NCBI GenBank assembly: GCA_041394265.1 | Contig: JAWKIO010000006.1 | Span: forward strand, 310,001-374,000 | Direction: 5' to 3' | Source: Acidimicrobiales bacterium | Lineage (GTDB): Bacteria > Actinomycetota > Acidimicrobiia > Acidimicrobiales > SZUA-35 | DNA length: 64,000 bases | Part shown: positions 45,456 to 54,374 of the stretch, piece after piece | How the letters are laid out: every line of letters starts with the position of its first letter | Position numbering within the stretch: the stretch's first letter is position 1 | Notes under the pieces: generated by a model | Told to the model about the DNA's origin: nothing | The model's database searches: none | Seen by the model: the letters and a program-made list of their open reading frames with translations, nothing else | Program-made: the position numbers and the translations under genes

Positions 45456-46732
45456 GCCGGCGACGCCCCGGCGTCGGCCCGGGTGTGCTCGGCATCGCGA
45501 GCGTCGAGCTTCTCACCGATCAAGCGATGGACCTCTGCCGTGACGGCCTCGGACCGGAACCGGCCCATGACCTCCTCGAAGAAGCCGGCAACGACCAGCC
45601 GGTCGGCGGCTCCCGGCTTCACGCCCCGGGCGTGGAGGTAGAAGAGCTGGTCCTCGTCGATCGGGCTGACGGTGGAAGCGTGGCTGCACCGTACGTCGTT
45701 GTTCTCGATCTCGAGGTTGGGTACCGACCAGGCCCAGGCGTTGTCGCTGAGCTTGATGTTGCGGTTCGTCTGGTGAGCGTTCGAGCCGGCGCCTTCTTCA
45801 TGAATGTGGATCAGGCCGGTGTAGATCGAGCTCGCCGTGTCATCGGACGCCCCCTTGAACAGCAGATCGCTGGAGGTGTTGGGAGCACGATGATGCTGGA
45901 AGGTGCGGAAGTCGAGGGTCTGGTCGCCGTCGGCGTAGTACACCGCCGCCAGGTCGCCGTGCGCGCCCCGCCCGATCAGGTCGGTATCGGTGCGAACTCG
46001 GGTATAGGCACCGCCGAACGCTGCAATGGCCGCCCGGGACGTGGCCTGCTCGCCCACCGTGGTCATCATGCGCTGGGACTGCCACAGTTGATCGCCGAGG
46101 TCTTGCACGACGGCGTACTCGACGATCGACGCGTTGCCGACCTCGATCTCGCTCCACGCGATGGCGAGTCCCGGACCATCGCCCGAGGTCTGATGTTCGA
46201 CAATGCTCACCGAGGCCGAGTCACCGACGGTGACGACGATGTGAGGGAAGGCGGCCATCCCGTCGCCGAGATGGTGATTCCGCACGACGATCGGCCCGTC
46301 GACGTACAGGCCGTCGGGCACGGTGATCCGCAGGGCCTGGTGAGCGAACGCAAGGTGCAGGGCGTCGAGCTTGGTGTCGGATGCCGTCGGCTCACGGCGT
46401 TCACCGTCGAGGACAGCGACAGACAGGCCCTTGGCCGACCAGCCGGGATCGACGCTCACCTCGTTCACCCGACCGTTGATGATCACGATGGTGGCGACGG
46501 CATCGTCGAAGTCGAGCGGCGACGCAGGCGCCGTACCGATGGCCTGGTGAAGTTGCGGGCGGTAGGCGTCGACGTCGAGATCACCGATGGGGCTGTAGCG
46601 CCATTCCTCGGTCTCGGCCGACGGCATGTCGAGCTCGGCTGCGGCAGCGGCCGCTCGCTGACGGCGCTCGGCAAATGGCCCAGTGGCTCCGAAGACGGGA
46701 GTCAGGACGTCGGGGGCGAAGTGCTCGGTCAC
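45452..46732 (-). CDS. sufD: Fe-S assembly scaffold protein SufD
   Basis: 426 aa from GTG 46732. A GTG at 46744 is in frame but lies in the promoter. SufD of the SufB2/BCD2 scaffold: right-handed beta-helix with the C-terminal family block QLFYLHARGVKPGAADRLVV and SHASTVSPIDEDQ. It binds SufB and SufC and is needed for iron entry. First gene of sufD-Rieske-sufC. The shared 20-bp Suf operator overlaps its -10 box. Confidence 0.94.
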   Translation of the reverse strand: MTEHFAPDVLTPVFGATGPFAERRQRAAAAAAELDMPSAETEEWRYSPIGDLDVDAYRPQLHQAIGTAPASPLDFDDAVATIVIINGRVNEVSVDPGWSAKGLSVAVLDGERREPTASDTKLDALHLAFAHQALRITVPDGLYVDGPIVVRNHHLGDGMAAFPHIVVTVGDSASVSIVEHQTSGDGPGLAIAWSEIEVGNASIVEYAVVQDLGDQLWQSQRMMTTVGEQATSRAAIAAFGGAYTRVRTDTDLIGRGAHGDLAAVYYADGDQTLDFRTFQHHRAPNTSSDLLFKGASDDTASSIYTGLIHIHEEGAGSNAHQTNRNIKLSDNAWAWSVPNLEIENNDVRCSHASTVSPIDEDQLFYLHARGVKPGAADRLVVAGFFEEVMGRFRSEAVTAEVHRLIGEKLDARDAEHTRADAGASPA

Positions 46733-46740
46733 GGGGATTA

Positions 46741-46762
46741 ACACTATCGGCTTAGGAGAAAT
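46741..46762 (-). promoter_or_regulatory. Suf operator and -10 box of sufD
   Basis: Minus strand: ATTTCTCCTAAGCCGATAGT (46743-46762), 17-18 of 20 bases shared with the sufC and sufB sites. It overlaps TAGTGT (46741-46746), which ends 8 nt before GTG 46732. Confidence 0.75.
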
Positions 46763-46783
46763 AGATGCGACCTCAGGAAGGTG

Positions 46784-47158
46784 CTAACGACCCGAGCGTT
46801 TGCCGAAGGGCCAGATCTTCGACCAGACCGAACGCTCGGAGGCCCGACGGCGGGCATCTTCCGCTTCGACCTCGGCCTTGATGGCTGGGCCGGCGGCGTT
46901 GATGATGTCTTCGGCGCTGTCGAGCAACGCCCCGATCGAGGGATCCTGCCCGAGACTGTCGGGCGCATCGGGCGTTGCGGGCGTGATGAGCGACCCGTGG
47001 CGCCAGTTGACATCGGCCAGTCGGGGTTCGAAGCCAGAGCAGTCGGCGGGGCAGGCCCATGGCGCCTCGGGCGCGAGGTCGATCGCACACTTGCGCACCG
47101 TGTCGCCGCTCGGATAGCTCCGGCTCTGAAAATGCTTGCAGTTCTGGCGCATCCCCAT
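46784..47158 (-). CDS. Small Cys-containing hypothetical protein
   Basis: 124 aa, no family recognised. The first 45 residues hold four cysteines (NCKHFQSRSY, VRKCAIDLAPEAPWACPADC), spaced as in a metal-binding knuckle. The rest is helical and ends with a basic tail (IWPFGKRSGR). Start ATG 47158 or 47152. Upstream of the sufD operon on the same strand and divergent from deoD. A link to Fe-S metabolism is suggested only by the position and cysteines. Confidence 0.7.
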   Translation of the reverse strand: MGMRQNCKHFQSRSYPSGDTVRKCAIDLAPEAPWACPADCSGFEPRLADVNWRHGSLITPATPDAPDSLGQDPSIGALLDSAEDIINAAGPAIKAEVEAEDARRRASERSVWSKIWPFGKRSGR

Positions 47159-47244
47159 CCCGCCAGTGTGCCAGCTCGCTCGCCGCTGGTGGTCGCACCC
47201 GTCGCCCCACGCCGGCGACGAGCGGGCCGACCGAGCCTGCGGTC

Positions 47245-47250
47245 TACGAT
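47245..47250 (+). promoter_or_regulatory. -10 box TACGAT of deoD
   Basis: TACGAT ends 6 nt before ATG 47257; no Shine-Dalgarno. Leaderless pattern. Confidence 0.5.
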
Positions 47251-47256
47251 GACGCC

Positions 47257-47964
47257 ATGCCCACGCCCCACATCAGCGCTCATGCCGGCGACTACGCCCC
47301 CACCGTTCTCATGCCGGGCGACCCACTCCGGGCTCGCTACATCGCCGAACACTTCCTCGACGAGCCCCGGCTGGTCACCGAGGTCCGCAACATGCTCGGC
47401 TACACGGGAACCTTCCAGGGCATGCCGGTGTCGGTGCAGGGTTCGGGCATGGGTGTGCCCTCGTTCCAGATCTACGCCACCGAGCTCATCAAGGACTACG
47501 GGGTCGAGCAGATCATCCGCGTCGGCTCCTGTGGCGCCCTCGCCGACTCGCTGCAACTCGGCGACGTGGTCTTGGGGATCGGCGCCGGCACCGACTCGAC
47601 CGTCAACCGCATGCGCCTGGGTGGGCGGGACTTCGCCGCGGTGGCCGACTACACGCTGCTGTCCAACGCCGTCGCCAGTGCGGAACGGCTCGGTCTGCAT
47701 CCCGTCGTCGGCACGATCTTCACCTCCGACTTCTTCTACGACCCCAACGACGACACCTTCGCCCTCCTCGAACGCTACGGCTTCCTGGCCGTCGAGATGG
47801 AGGCTGCCGGCCTCTACGGGCTGGCCGCCGAATACGGGATCCGTTCTCTCGCCATCTGCACGGTCAGCGACCACATCAAGCGGGGAGAGGCGATGTCGAG
47901 CGAGGATCGTCAGCACTCCTTCGACGACATGATTCGCTGCACCCTGGAGTCGCTGCTCCCCTGA
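47257..47964 (+). CDS. deoD: Purine-nucleoside phosphorylase, DeoD type
   Basis: 235 aa, the standard hexameric DeoD length (EC 2.4.2.1): purine nucleoside + phosphate to base + (deoxy)ribose-1-phosphate in salvage. Motifs: VLMPGDPLRARYIAEHFL, IIRVGSCGAL phosphate loop, VEMEAAGLYGLA and the catalytic Asp in TVSDHIKRGE. Single gene. Confidence 0.95.
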   Translation: MPTPHISAHAGDYAPTVLMPGDPLRARYIAEHFLDEPRLVTEVRNMLGYTGTFQGMPVSVQGSGMGVPSFQIYATELIKDYGVEQIIRVGSCGALADSLQLGDVVLGIGAGTDSTVNRMRLGGRDFAAVADYTLLSNAVASAERLGLHPVVGTIFTSDFFYDPNDDTFALLERYGFLAVEMEAAGLYGLAAEYGIRSLAICTVSDHIKRGEAMSSEDRQHSFDDMIRCTLESLLP

Positions 47965-48089
47965 CTCGGGAACCCTCCCCGGAATTCTTCGAGGTTTTTC
48001 GCGACCTTTGCGAGCGCCCGACGTCACACTGTCTGCCACGTTTTTGAACGGCCATGCCGTTCGACCGACCAAGCAGAAGGAGTCACATC

Positions 48090-48248
48090 ATGGGCATGTT
48101 CGACAAGGCGAAGGAACTGGCCGATCAGGCCGAGAAAGCCGTCGAAGAGCACGGTGACAAGTTGCCGGGCGGACTCGGCGACAAGGCGAAGTACGCGCTC
48201 GACAAGGTCGACAGCATCACCGACAAGATCCCCGGCCAGAAGGACTGA
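48090..48248 (+). CDS. Small charged protein, MT0933 antitoxin-like
   Basis: 52 aa from ATG 48090 with AAGGAG 7 nt upstream (ATG 48096 is an alternative). Lys/Asp/Glu-rich and helical (MGMFDKAKELADQAEKAV), resembling the short MT0933-like proteins annotated as antitoxins in actinobacteria. No toxin gene is adjacent, so the antitoxin label is doubtful; it may be a stress or nucleoid-type peptide. A strong hairpin 110 bp downstream ends the transcript. Confidence 0.72.
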   Translation: MGMFDKAKELADQAEKAVEEHGDKLPGGLGDKAKYALDKVDSITDKIPGQKD

Positions 48249-48360
48249 GGTTCTCGGCCACCAGTTCCCCCGGCCGGACGCAGGGCGACGGCTCCGGCCG
48301 GGGAACACGGTGCGATGCGTCGGGCGACCCATCGCACCGGGCGACACCAGGGCGACCAGG

Positions 48361-48384
48361 AAGCGGAACCTTCGGGTTCCGCTT
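48361..48384 (+). terminator. Hairpin with TTCG tetraloop
   Basis: AAGCGGAACC-TTCG-GGTTCCGCTT, a perfect 10-bp stem with a stable tetraloop, downstream of the 52-aa gene. U-poor after the stem (CTCTGT). Confidence 0.75.
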
Positions 48385-48408
48385 CTCTGTGCTTGGTCAA
48401 AGCCACGG

Positions 48409-48435
48409 GGAGTTCGGAGCGCAGCGAGGAACTCC
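48409..48435. repeat. REP-like palindrome with GAGCGCAGCGAG core
   Basis: GGAGTTC / GAACTCC stem around GGAGCGCAGCGAG. The 12-mer GAGCGCAGCGAG is identical to that in the hairpin at 20886-20906, where the stem differs. Confidence 0.65.
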
Positions 48436-48458
48436 AAGAAACTCCCGAAGCCCGCCAG

Positions 48459-48476
48459 GGCTGAAGAGTTTCAGCC
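48459..48476 (-). terminator. Hairpin at the end of sufB
   Basis: Minus strand GGCTGAA-ACTC-TTCAGCC, 7-bp stem, overlapping the sufB stop codon. Weak U content, so termination is only likely. Confidence 0.5.
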
Positions 48477-49874
48477 GACTGATCCTTCCATCTGGAGCTC
48501 GATGAGGCGGCTCCATTCCACGGCGTATTCCATGGGAAGCGTGCGGGTGACCGGCTCGATGAAGCCGTTGACCACCATGCCGATGGCCTGCTCCTCGGAG
48601 AGGCCTCGGCTCTTGAGATAGAACAGCTGCTCGTCGGCCACCTTCGACACCGTGGCCTCGTGGCCGATCTGGGCGTCGTGTGATCCGATCTCCATGTAGG
48701 GGTAGGTGTCGGACACCGATTCGTCGTCGAGGATCAGGGCGTCGCACTGGACGTGGGACTTGCACCCGTAGGCGCCGTCTTCGACCCGCACCAGGCCTCG
48801 GTAGCTGGATCGGCCGCCGTCCTTGGAGATCGACTTCGACACGATCTTCGACGTGGTCTCGGGAGCCAGGTGCACCATCTTTGCGCCAGTGTCCTGATGC
48901 TGGCTGCGCCCGGCGTAGGCGACGGACAGGACCTCGCCGGTGGCCTTCGGACCGGCCAGCCAAACGGCCGGGTACTTCATGGTGAGTCGGCTTCCGATGT
49001 TGCCGTCGATCCACTCCATGTGACCTTCGGCCTCGACATAGGCCCGCTTGGTCACCAGATTGAAGACGTTCGACGACCAGTTCTGGATCGTGGTGTAGGT
49101 GACGTGGGCGTTGGGCTTGACCACGATCTCGACCACGGCCGAGTGCAGCGAATCCGAGGTGTACACCGGAGCCGAGCAGCCTTCGATGTAGTGCACCTTT
49201 GCGCCCTCGTCAGCGATGATCAGGGTGCGCTCGAACTGGCCCATGTTCTCGGCGTTGATCCGGAAGTACGCCTGGAGCGGCATCTCGACCTCGACGCCCG
49301 GCGGGACGTAGATGAACGATCCACCGGACCACACCGAGGAGTTGAGGGCCGAGAACTTGTTGTCGTTCGGCGGGATGATCTTGCCGAAGTATGGCTTCAC
49401 GATCTCGGGGTACTCACGCAGCGCGGTATCCATGTCGGTGAACAGCACGCCCTGGGCCTCGAGGTCGGCCCGATTGCGGTGGAACACCACCTCGGACTCG
49501 TACTGGGCGGTGACGCCGGCGAGGTACTTGCGCTCAGCCTCAGGAATCCCCAGCTTCTCGTAGGTGTCCTTGATCGCGTCGGGGAGGTCGTCCCAGCTGT
49601 CGACCTGCCCGTCGGTCGGCTTGATGTAGTAGTAGATGTCGTCGAAGTAGATCTCCGACATGTCGCCGCCCCAGTTGGGCATCGGACGCTTCTCGAACTG
49701 CCGGAACGACTTGAGCCGGAAGTCGAGCATCCAGTCGGGCTCGCCCTTCATCCACGACATCTCGCGGATGATCGCCTCGTTGAGCCCCTTCTTGGGCTTG
49801 AACACGTAGTCCTCGGCGTCGCTCCAGCCGAGCTTGTACTTGCCGAGGTCAAGGGTGTCTGGCGTGATGGTCAT
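48471..49874 (-). CDS. sufB: Fe-S assembly scaffold protein SufB
   Basis: 467 aa, usual length. Core scaffold on which [4Fe-4S] clusters are built. Family blocks: GLNEAIIREMSWMKGEPDW, VYTSDSLHSAVVEI, GRSQHQDTGAKMVHLAPETT, and C-terminal HEATVSKVADEQLFYLKSRG. ATG 49874 preceded by TTGGAGG. Transcribed alone on the minus strand, 3 kb from sufD-sufC and 7 kb from sufC-sufS-sufU, but with the same operator. Confidence 0.96.
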   Translation of the reverse strand: MTITPDTLDLGKYKLGWSDAEDYVFKPKKGLNEAIIREMSWMKGEPDWMLDFRLKSFRQFEKRPMPNWGGDMSEIYFDDIYYYIKPTDGQVDSWDDLPDAIKDTYEKLGIPEAERKYLAGVTAQYESEVVFHRNRADLEAQGVLFTDMDTALREYPEIVKPYFGKIIPPNDNKFSALNSSVWSGGSFIYVPPGVEVEMPLQAYFRINAENMGQFERTLIIADEGAKVHYIEGCSAPVYTSDSLHSAVVEIVVKPNAHVTYTTIQNWSSNVFNLVTKRAYVEAEGHMEWIDGNIGSRLTMKYPAVWLAGPKATGEVLSVAYAGRSQHQDTGAKMVHLAPETTSKIVSKSISKDGGRSSYRGLVRVEDGAYGCKSHVQCDALILDDESVSDTYPYMEIGSHDAQIGHEATVSKVADEQLFYLKSRGLSEEQAIGMVVNGFIEPVTRTLPMEYAVEWSRLIELQMEGSVG

Positions 49875-49888
49875 CGTGCCTCCAACGG

Positions 49889-49908
49889 ATTTCTACTACG
49901 CAGATAGT
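49889..49908. promoter_or_regulatory. Suf operator at sufB
   Basis: ATTTCTACTACGCAGATAGT, same 20-bp element as at sufC and sufD but inverted relative to the gene. It contains the perfect dyad TACTA-N6-TAGTA. It lies 14 bp before ATG 49874, on top of the likely promoter. Confidence 0.75.
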
Positions 49909-50056
49909 AACAAACCCGATGCAGCACACCACGAGTCGGGCCACATCGGACGCGGCCGCGGGCGCAACGCCAGGATCTGACGCTTGTGTGACCGCATTTT
50001 GAATCACGGCGTTCGAAATACCTCACGCAGCGTTCGGTCCGTCCGAGGCTGTGCCC

Positions 50057-52150
50057 ATGCCAGACGCGCCGCTCGCGCCCTCTCCAGCCGGCGCCATGCC
50101 GTCGAATCTCGGCTCCGACGTGCTGTTGTCGTCCATGGACGTCGCCAGCATCGCCATGGGCATCGTGTCGCTCGACGAGTCCGTCTTCCTCACACTGAAT
50201 CAGTCGATGGCCGACCTGCTCGAACTTTCCATCGCACAGACGCTCGGTCGGAAACTGACCGATTTCCGTCCTGGCCCAGCGGGTCGTTTTCGCAGCCAGC
50301 TGGAACGATCCGGGGGACGCCCGGCGCAGTTCCGCAACATCGAGGTCACGACGGCACTCGGCAACACCCTGCATGTCGACGCCACCCTGGCCCACTACGG
50401 CAACTACGACGGCGTGCCCGCGCTCCTGGTCGTACTGGCCGACGCCAGCGTCAGGGTCGCAGCTCAGAACCAGGCTCGCCGCCTCATCCGCGCCGCCGAC
50501 AGGGTCAGCGACCTCGTGTCGATCCACGACCTGCAGAACGGCACGCTGTTGTACTGCAACGATGCCTTCACGGCCGCCACGGGTGTGCGGCCCGGCGACC
50601 GTGACAACCCGGTCGAGGGGATGAGTCCCTCTCAGCTCGACATCCTCGACGCCGAGGTGATTCCGGCGATCGAACGTGATGGCTCCTGGACCGGCACGCT
50701 GGAGATGGACCTCGGCGACGGCGTGCATTGGCTCGCCGGCACGATCGTCGGCGAGAGCTCGCGACCCGGGGCGACCGGTCTGCGGTTTCTCACGAGTGTG
50801 CTCACCGATGTCACGAGCGATCACTTGCGAGCCGAGGTCCTCGAGTTCGAAGCCACGCACGATCGGCTCACCGGCTTGTTCAACCGGTCTGGCGTCGTGG
50901 AGTGGCTCAACGCCCAGCGCCCCGACCGCGGCGACTCGATGGCGATCTGCCACCTCGATCTCGATCGATTCCAGGAGATCAACGACGTGCTCGGTCACGA
51001 GATCGGTGACCAGGTCATCTGCGAGGTCGGTCGCCGCCTCGACGCCTCGACGAGGCCGAACGATCTGGTCGGTCGGCTCAACGGCGACGAGTTCGTCGTG
51101 GTCTTTGCCGACGTGGAAGGCCCCCAACACGCCTGCCTGCTGGCCGAGCGGCTCAAGTCCGACGTGTTCGGCCGACCGATCGTCGTCGATGGACACCCGA
51201 TCTCGACCACCGCGTCGTTCGGGCTGTCGGTGTCGGGAACCGGCTTCGTTGGCGAGAGCTTGTTACGAGCCGCCGACGTTGCGCTCTACCGGGCCAAGAA
51301 CCTGGGCCGGTCCCACATCGAGGTCTATACCGCCGAACTGCAGGTCGAAGCGGCGCGCCGCAGCACGATGATCGAAGACCTCCGCGAAGCGCTCGACGCC
51401 AACGAGCTGACGGTGTGGTACCAGCCGATCATCAGCTTCGCCACGGGGCGCATCGTCTCGGTCGAGGCGCTCGTACGCTGGCCGCGGGCGGACGGCACGT
51501 TCATCTCCCCCGAGGAATTCATTCCGGTCGCCGAGAGTGTCGGCCTCGTCCGCGACGTCGACCGGTTCGTGCTCGACCGCGCACTCGGCGAGATCGGCGG
51601 ACTGATCGCGAGCGGTCACCGTCTGGAGCTGCACGCCAACCTCTCCGCCACCCGGCTGGCCGACGCGACATTGCCCCACGAGGTCGGCCGGATGCTTGCC
51701 AACCATCGATTCCCGGCCGACCGCCTGTGCCTCGAGCTCACCGAGACGGCGCTGGCGTTCGATCCGAACAAAGCAGAGACCATCGTTGCCGAGCTTGCCG
51801 AGAGTGGGCTGCGCCTGGCGATCGACGACTTCGGGACCGGGTACTCGTCGCTGGCTTCGCTCCACCGCTTCCGACTGCATGTGCTGAAGGTGGATCGCAG
51901 CTTCGTCCAACTGCTCGACGAGGACTCCGAACGAGCCAATCCCATCATCGCCACGATCCTCCACCTCGCGGAGTCCCTGGGACTCGATGTCGTGGCCGAG
52001 GGCATCGAGACCGAGCGGCAGCGCGCCTACTTCGCGGACAGCACCGCTACGTACGGCCAGGGCTACCTGTTCCACCGGCCGATGCCGTTCGACGCGCTGC
52101 GCTCGTTCGTCACGGCGCAGCCCAGCGAGAACGTGGCGGTCGGCCCATGA
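50057..52150 (+). CDS. PAS-GGDEF-EAL cyclic-di-GMP protein
   Basis: 697 aa from ATG 50057 (GAGG 9 nt upstream; GTG 50051 is possible). Two PAS-like sensor segments (residues 25-140 and 145-265), then a diguanylate cyclase domain with NGDEF (GRLNGDEFVVV) in place of GGDEF. The EAL phosphodiesterase domain has all main residues: VEALVRW, HANLSA, LELTET, IDDFGTGYSSL, LKVDRSFV, VAEGIET. Soluble. Probably a c-di-GMP phosphodiesterase; cyclase activity is uncertain. It lies 14 kb from a CheA with a MshEN-like (c-di-GMP-type) module. Confidence 0.93.
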   Translation: MPDAPLAPSPAGAMPSNLGSDVLLSSMDVASIAMGIVSLDESVFLTLNQSMADLLELSIAQTLGRKLTDFRPGPAGRFRSQLERSGGRPAQFRNIEVTTALGNTLHVDATLAHYGNYDGVPALLVVLADASVRVAAQNQARRLIRAADRVSDLVSIHDLQNGTLLYCNDAFTAATGVRPGDRDNPVEGMSPSQLDILDAEVIPAIERDGSWTGTLEMDLGDGVHWLAGTIVGESSRPGATGLRFLTSVLTDVTSDHLRAEVLEFEATHDRLTGLFNRSGVVEWLNAQRPDRGDSMAICHLDLDRFQEINDVLGHEIGDQVICEVGRRLDASTRPNDLVGRLNGDEFVVVFADVEGPQHACLLAERLKSDVFGRPIVVDGHPISTTASFGLSVSGTGFVGESLLRAADVALYRAKNLGRSHIEVYTAELQVEAARRSTMIEDLREALDANELTVWYQPIISFATGRIVSVEALVRWPRADGTFISPEEFIPVAESVGLVRDVDRFVLDRALGEIGGLIASGHRLELHANLSATRLADATLPHEVGRMLANHRFPADRLCLELTETALAFDPNKAETIVAELAESGLRLAIDDFGTGYSSLASLHRFRLHVLKVDRSFVQLLDEDSERANPIIATILHLAESLGLDVVAEGIETERQRAYFADSTATYGQGYLFHRPMPFDALRSFVTAQPSENVAVGP

Positions 52151-52210
52151 CGCCGACACGGCACCATCGAGCCGGAGCGTTGGTGCGAGCCACCAAGGCG
52201 GAGCCGGCGA

Positions 52211-52729
52211 TCAGTCGAGTCGACGAAGCTTGGTCGGATAGGTGCGGGCCCGCTGGAGGTAGGAGTTCATGCCCTGCGAGATCATGGCCGGGTCGACGCA
52301 GTCGAGTCGGATCTTGGCAGGGATGCCGAGCGCCATGGCTCCCGACGGGACCTCGGTGTCGTTGGTGACAACGGCGTTCGAACCCACGAGCGCACCGGAG
52401 CGCACGATGGCCCGGTGCAACACCACCGACCCATTGCCGACGAGCGAGTTGTCCTCGATGGTGCAACCCTCGAGGTGGACGATGTGGCCGATCACACAGC
52501 CGTTGCCGACGGTGGTGGGCCACTCGGGGGTGGTGTGCAGCACCGAACCGTCCTGGATCGAGGTCTGCGATCCGATCTGGATGTAGCCCTCGTCGCCCCG
52601 CAGGACGGCACACGGCCAGACCGACGATTCCTCGCCGATGCGCACATCACCGATGATCACCGCCTCGGGATGGATGAAGGCGGAGGTGGCGATGGTGGGC
52701 TCGGCGTCACCGAGGGCGTAGATGGGCAC
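52211..52729 (-). CDS. Gamma-carbonic-anhydrase-like hexapeptide protein
   Basis: 172 aa left-handed beta-helix of the YrdA/CamH group. Zinc-site region: SVLHTTPEWPTTVGNGCVIG then GHIVHLEGC. The third ligand of the family (GHxxxLHGC) is Glu here, with a His two residues earlier. Metal binding and CO2 hydration are thus uncertain. It is 8 bp after the site-2 protease gene, probably one transcript. Confidence 0.88.
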   Translation of the reverse strand: MPIYALGDAEPTIATSAFIHPEAVIIGDVRIGEESSVWPCAVLRGDEGYIQIGSQTSIQDGSVLHTTPEWPTTVGNGCVIGHIVHLEGCTIEDNSLVGNGSVVLHRAIVRSGALVGSNAVVTNDTEVPSGAMALGIPAKIRLDCVDPAMISQGMNSYLQRARTYPTKLRRLD

Positions 52730-52737
52730 GCCAGGGG

Positions 52738-53676
52738 TTATAGACCGCGCACGTCCTGGATGTCCATGACGAGGGCGGACACCGACAGCGTCACGAGTAC
52801 GGCGATCGTGAGGTACGCGACTGGCTCGAGCCGACGGACGTCGAACCGCACGCTGGGGTCACGTCGAACGATCTGCCCCAGTTTCTCTCCGGCGGCGACG
52901 ATGGCGTGTGCGCCGTCGAGCGGCGGCAGCGGCACGAGGTTGATGGCACCGATGGCGCAGCTCAAGATGGCGAACCACCGCAGCGACATGGCGACGCCGC
53001 TCTCGACCACGTGGCCGGTGAGTTCGGCCTGGGAGACGGGCGACATGAACCGCACCGGCGCTTCGGCGTCGGTGTTGAACGTGGCACCGACGTAGCCCCC
53101 GACGTTGGTGGCGAAGAGCCACAGCGACTGTGCCGTTCCGGCGATGACCTCCCAGGTCATGCCGAACCCGGTACCGATCGCGGCGGCGACGGTCGCACCG
53201 TCGAGGATCTCGGCGGCGGCGAACGCAGCGATTGCCATGGCGATGTTGACCAGCGGGCCGGCCAAGATCGTGGCGAGGCGACCGGCGTGGCTCGCCGCAC
53301 GGTAGGTGTCGGCCTCCTCGATGCCGTCGGGGAGCGCCGAGGTCGGGGTCATGCCCCAGATCTTGACGTAGCCGCCGAGGAACAGTGCCTTGACCCCGTA
53401 GCGGCAGCCGTTCCGCTCGATCGCCACGACCTCGGGTCCGAATCCCCAGAAGAACTCGGTGGGCTTCATGCCGGCGCGCCGGGCGAGGAGGAGATGTCCG
53501 AGTTCGTGGACGAACACGATGACCGCGATGAAGGCCAGGAGCAACAGACCGGTCGGGGCCCAGAACCAAAGACACACCAACGACAGCACGGCCGCCACCG
53601 CCCACAGGGGTGAGGCGGAGACCGTCCACCCACCGGATCCTGCAGAGGTGGGGACGTTGGTAGCAGCAGTGGTCAC
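52738..53676 (-). CDS. Site-2 protease family (M50) membrane peptidase
   Basis: 312 aa, GTG start 53676. Intramembrane zinc protease with HELGH in the second helix (VIVFVHELGHLLLARRAG) and the third ligand in NLVPLPPLDGAHA. Four to six membrane helices; no PDZ domain, unlike RseP. Such enzymes cut membrane-anchored regulators such as anti-sigma factors; the target is unknown. Confidence 0.92.
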   Translation of the reverse strand: MTTAATNVPTSAGSGGWTVSASPLWAVAAVLSLVCLWFWAPTGLLLLAFIAVIVFVHELGHLLLARRAGMKPTEFFWGFGPEVVAIERNGCRYGVKALFLGGYVKIWGMTPTSALPDGIEEADTYRAASHAGRLATILAGPLVNIAMAIAAFAAAEILDGATVAAAIGTGFGMTWEVIAGTAQSLWLFATNVGGYVGATFNTDAEAPVRFMSPVSQAELTGHVVESGVAMSLRWFAILSCAIGAINLVPLPPLDGAHAIVAAGEKLGQIVRRDPSVRFDVRRLEPVAYLTIAVLVTLSVSALVMDIQDVRGL

Positions 53677-53815
53677 GGAGCACCCTTTGCAAGGTCAGGC
53701 CGAGCGCATCGCACACGTCTCGGCGACGAGAACGCAGCTCACCAACCGCCGTTGGTGGGTCGCGGGGCCCATCGAAGCACGAGCGCTACGGCGTCCACAC
53801 GGGCGACTTGACCAG

Positions 53816-54349
53816 TCAGGAATCTTTACCCACACTCCCGAAGGTGCCGTAGCGGCCCTTGTGGAAGACCATCGGACCGCTCTCGCCCTCGACGGTGTCG
53901 AGGTGTTCGACTCGGCCCACGATCAGCTCGTGATCGCCGAGGAGCACGACCTGGTCGAGTCGGCAGTCGATCACGGCATGGATATCGGGCAGGACCGGGC
54001 AGCCGCTGGCCATCGACGGGGTCCAGGAGACGCCGGAGAACTTGTCATCGGCCTTCGATGCCATCACGCCGCACAGGTCGAGCTGGTCGGCGTTGAGGAC
54101 GTTGACACAGAACGCGCCCGTCTCCTTGATGACGGCGCCTGACGACGAGTTGGTGCCGAGGAAGAAGCCGACCAGCGGCGGGTCGAGGGAGATCGAGGCG
54201 AACGAACCGATGGCCACGCCGACCGGCGACGAGGAGGTACCCGAGGTCACCACGGTGACGCCCGTGGGGAAGTGCCCGAGGACCCGCCGGAACTCGGCCG
54301 GGTCGATGATGGGATCGTGGTCGCTTTGGGTGGTGGTCTCGTCCGTCAT
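53816..54349 (-). CDS. Flavin reductase-like FMN-binding protein
   Basis: 177 aa from ATG 54349, chosen because TATGGT lies 7 nt upstream. Flavin reductase-like split barrel: HFPTGVTVVTSGT, GVAIGSFASISLDPPLVGFF, GAFCVNVL and KGRYGTFG. Provides reduced FMN or FAD to a partner oxygenase; no partner is adjacent. Confidence 0.92.
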   Translation of the reverse strand: MTDETTTQSDHDPIIDPAEFRRVLGHFPTGVTVVTSGTSSSPVGVAIGSFASISLDPPLVGFFLGTNSSSGAVIKETGAFCVNVLNADQLDLCGVMASKADDKFSGVSWTPSMASGCPVLPDIHAVIDCRLDQVVLLGDHELIVGRVEHLDTVEGESGPMVFHKGRYGTFGSVGKDS

Positions 54350-54356
54350 GGCGCAC

Positions 54357-54362
54357 ACCATA
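54357..54362 (-). promoter_or_regulatory. -10 box TATGGT
   Basis: Minus strand TATGGT ends 7 nt before ATG 54349; decides the start over the upstream in-frame ATG at 54361. Leaderless pattern. Confidence 0.5.
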
Positions 54363-54374
54363 GAAGCGCGCGTG

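Noticed and set aside
48090..48248. Toxin-antitoxin pair at the MT0933-like gene
   Set aside because: No small partner gene lies next to it; deoD and sufB are the neighbours.
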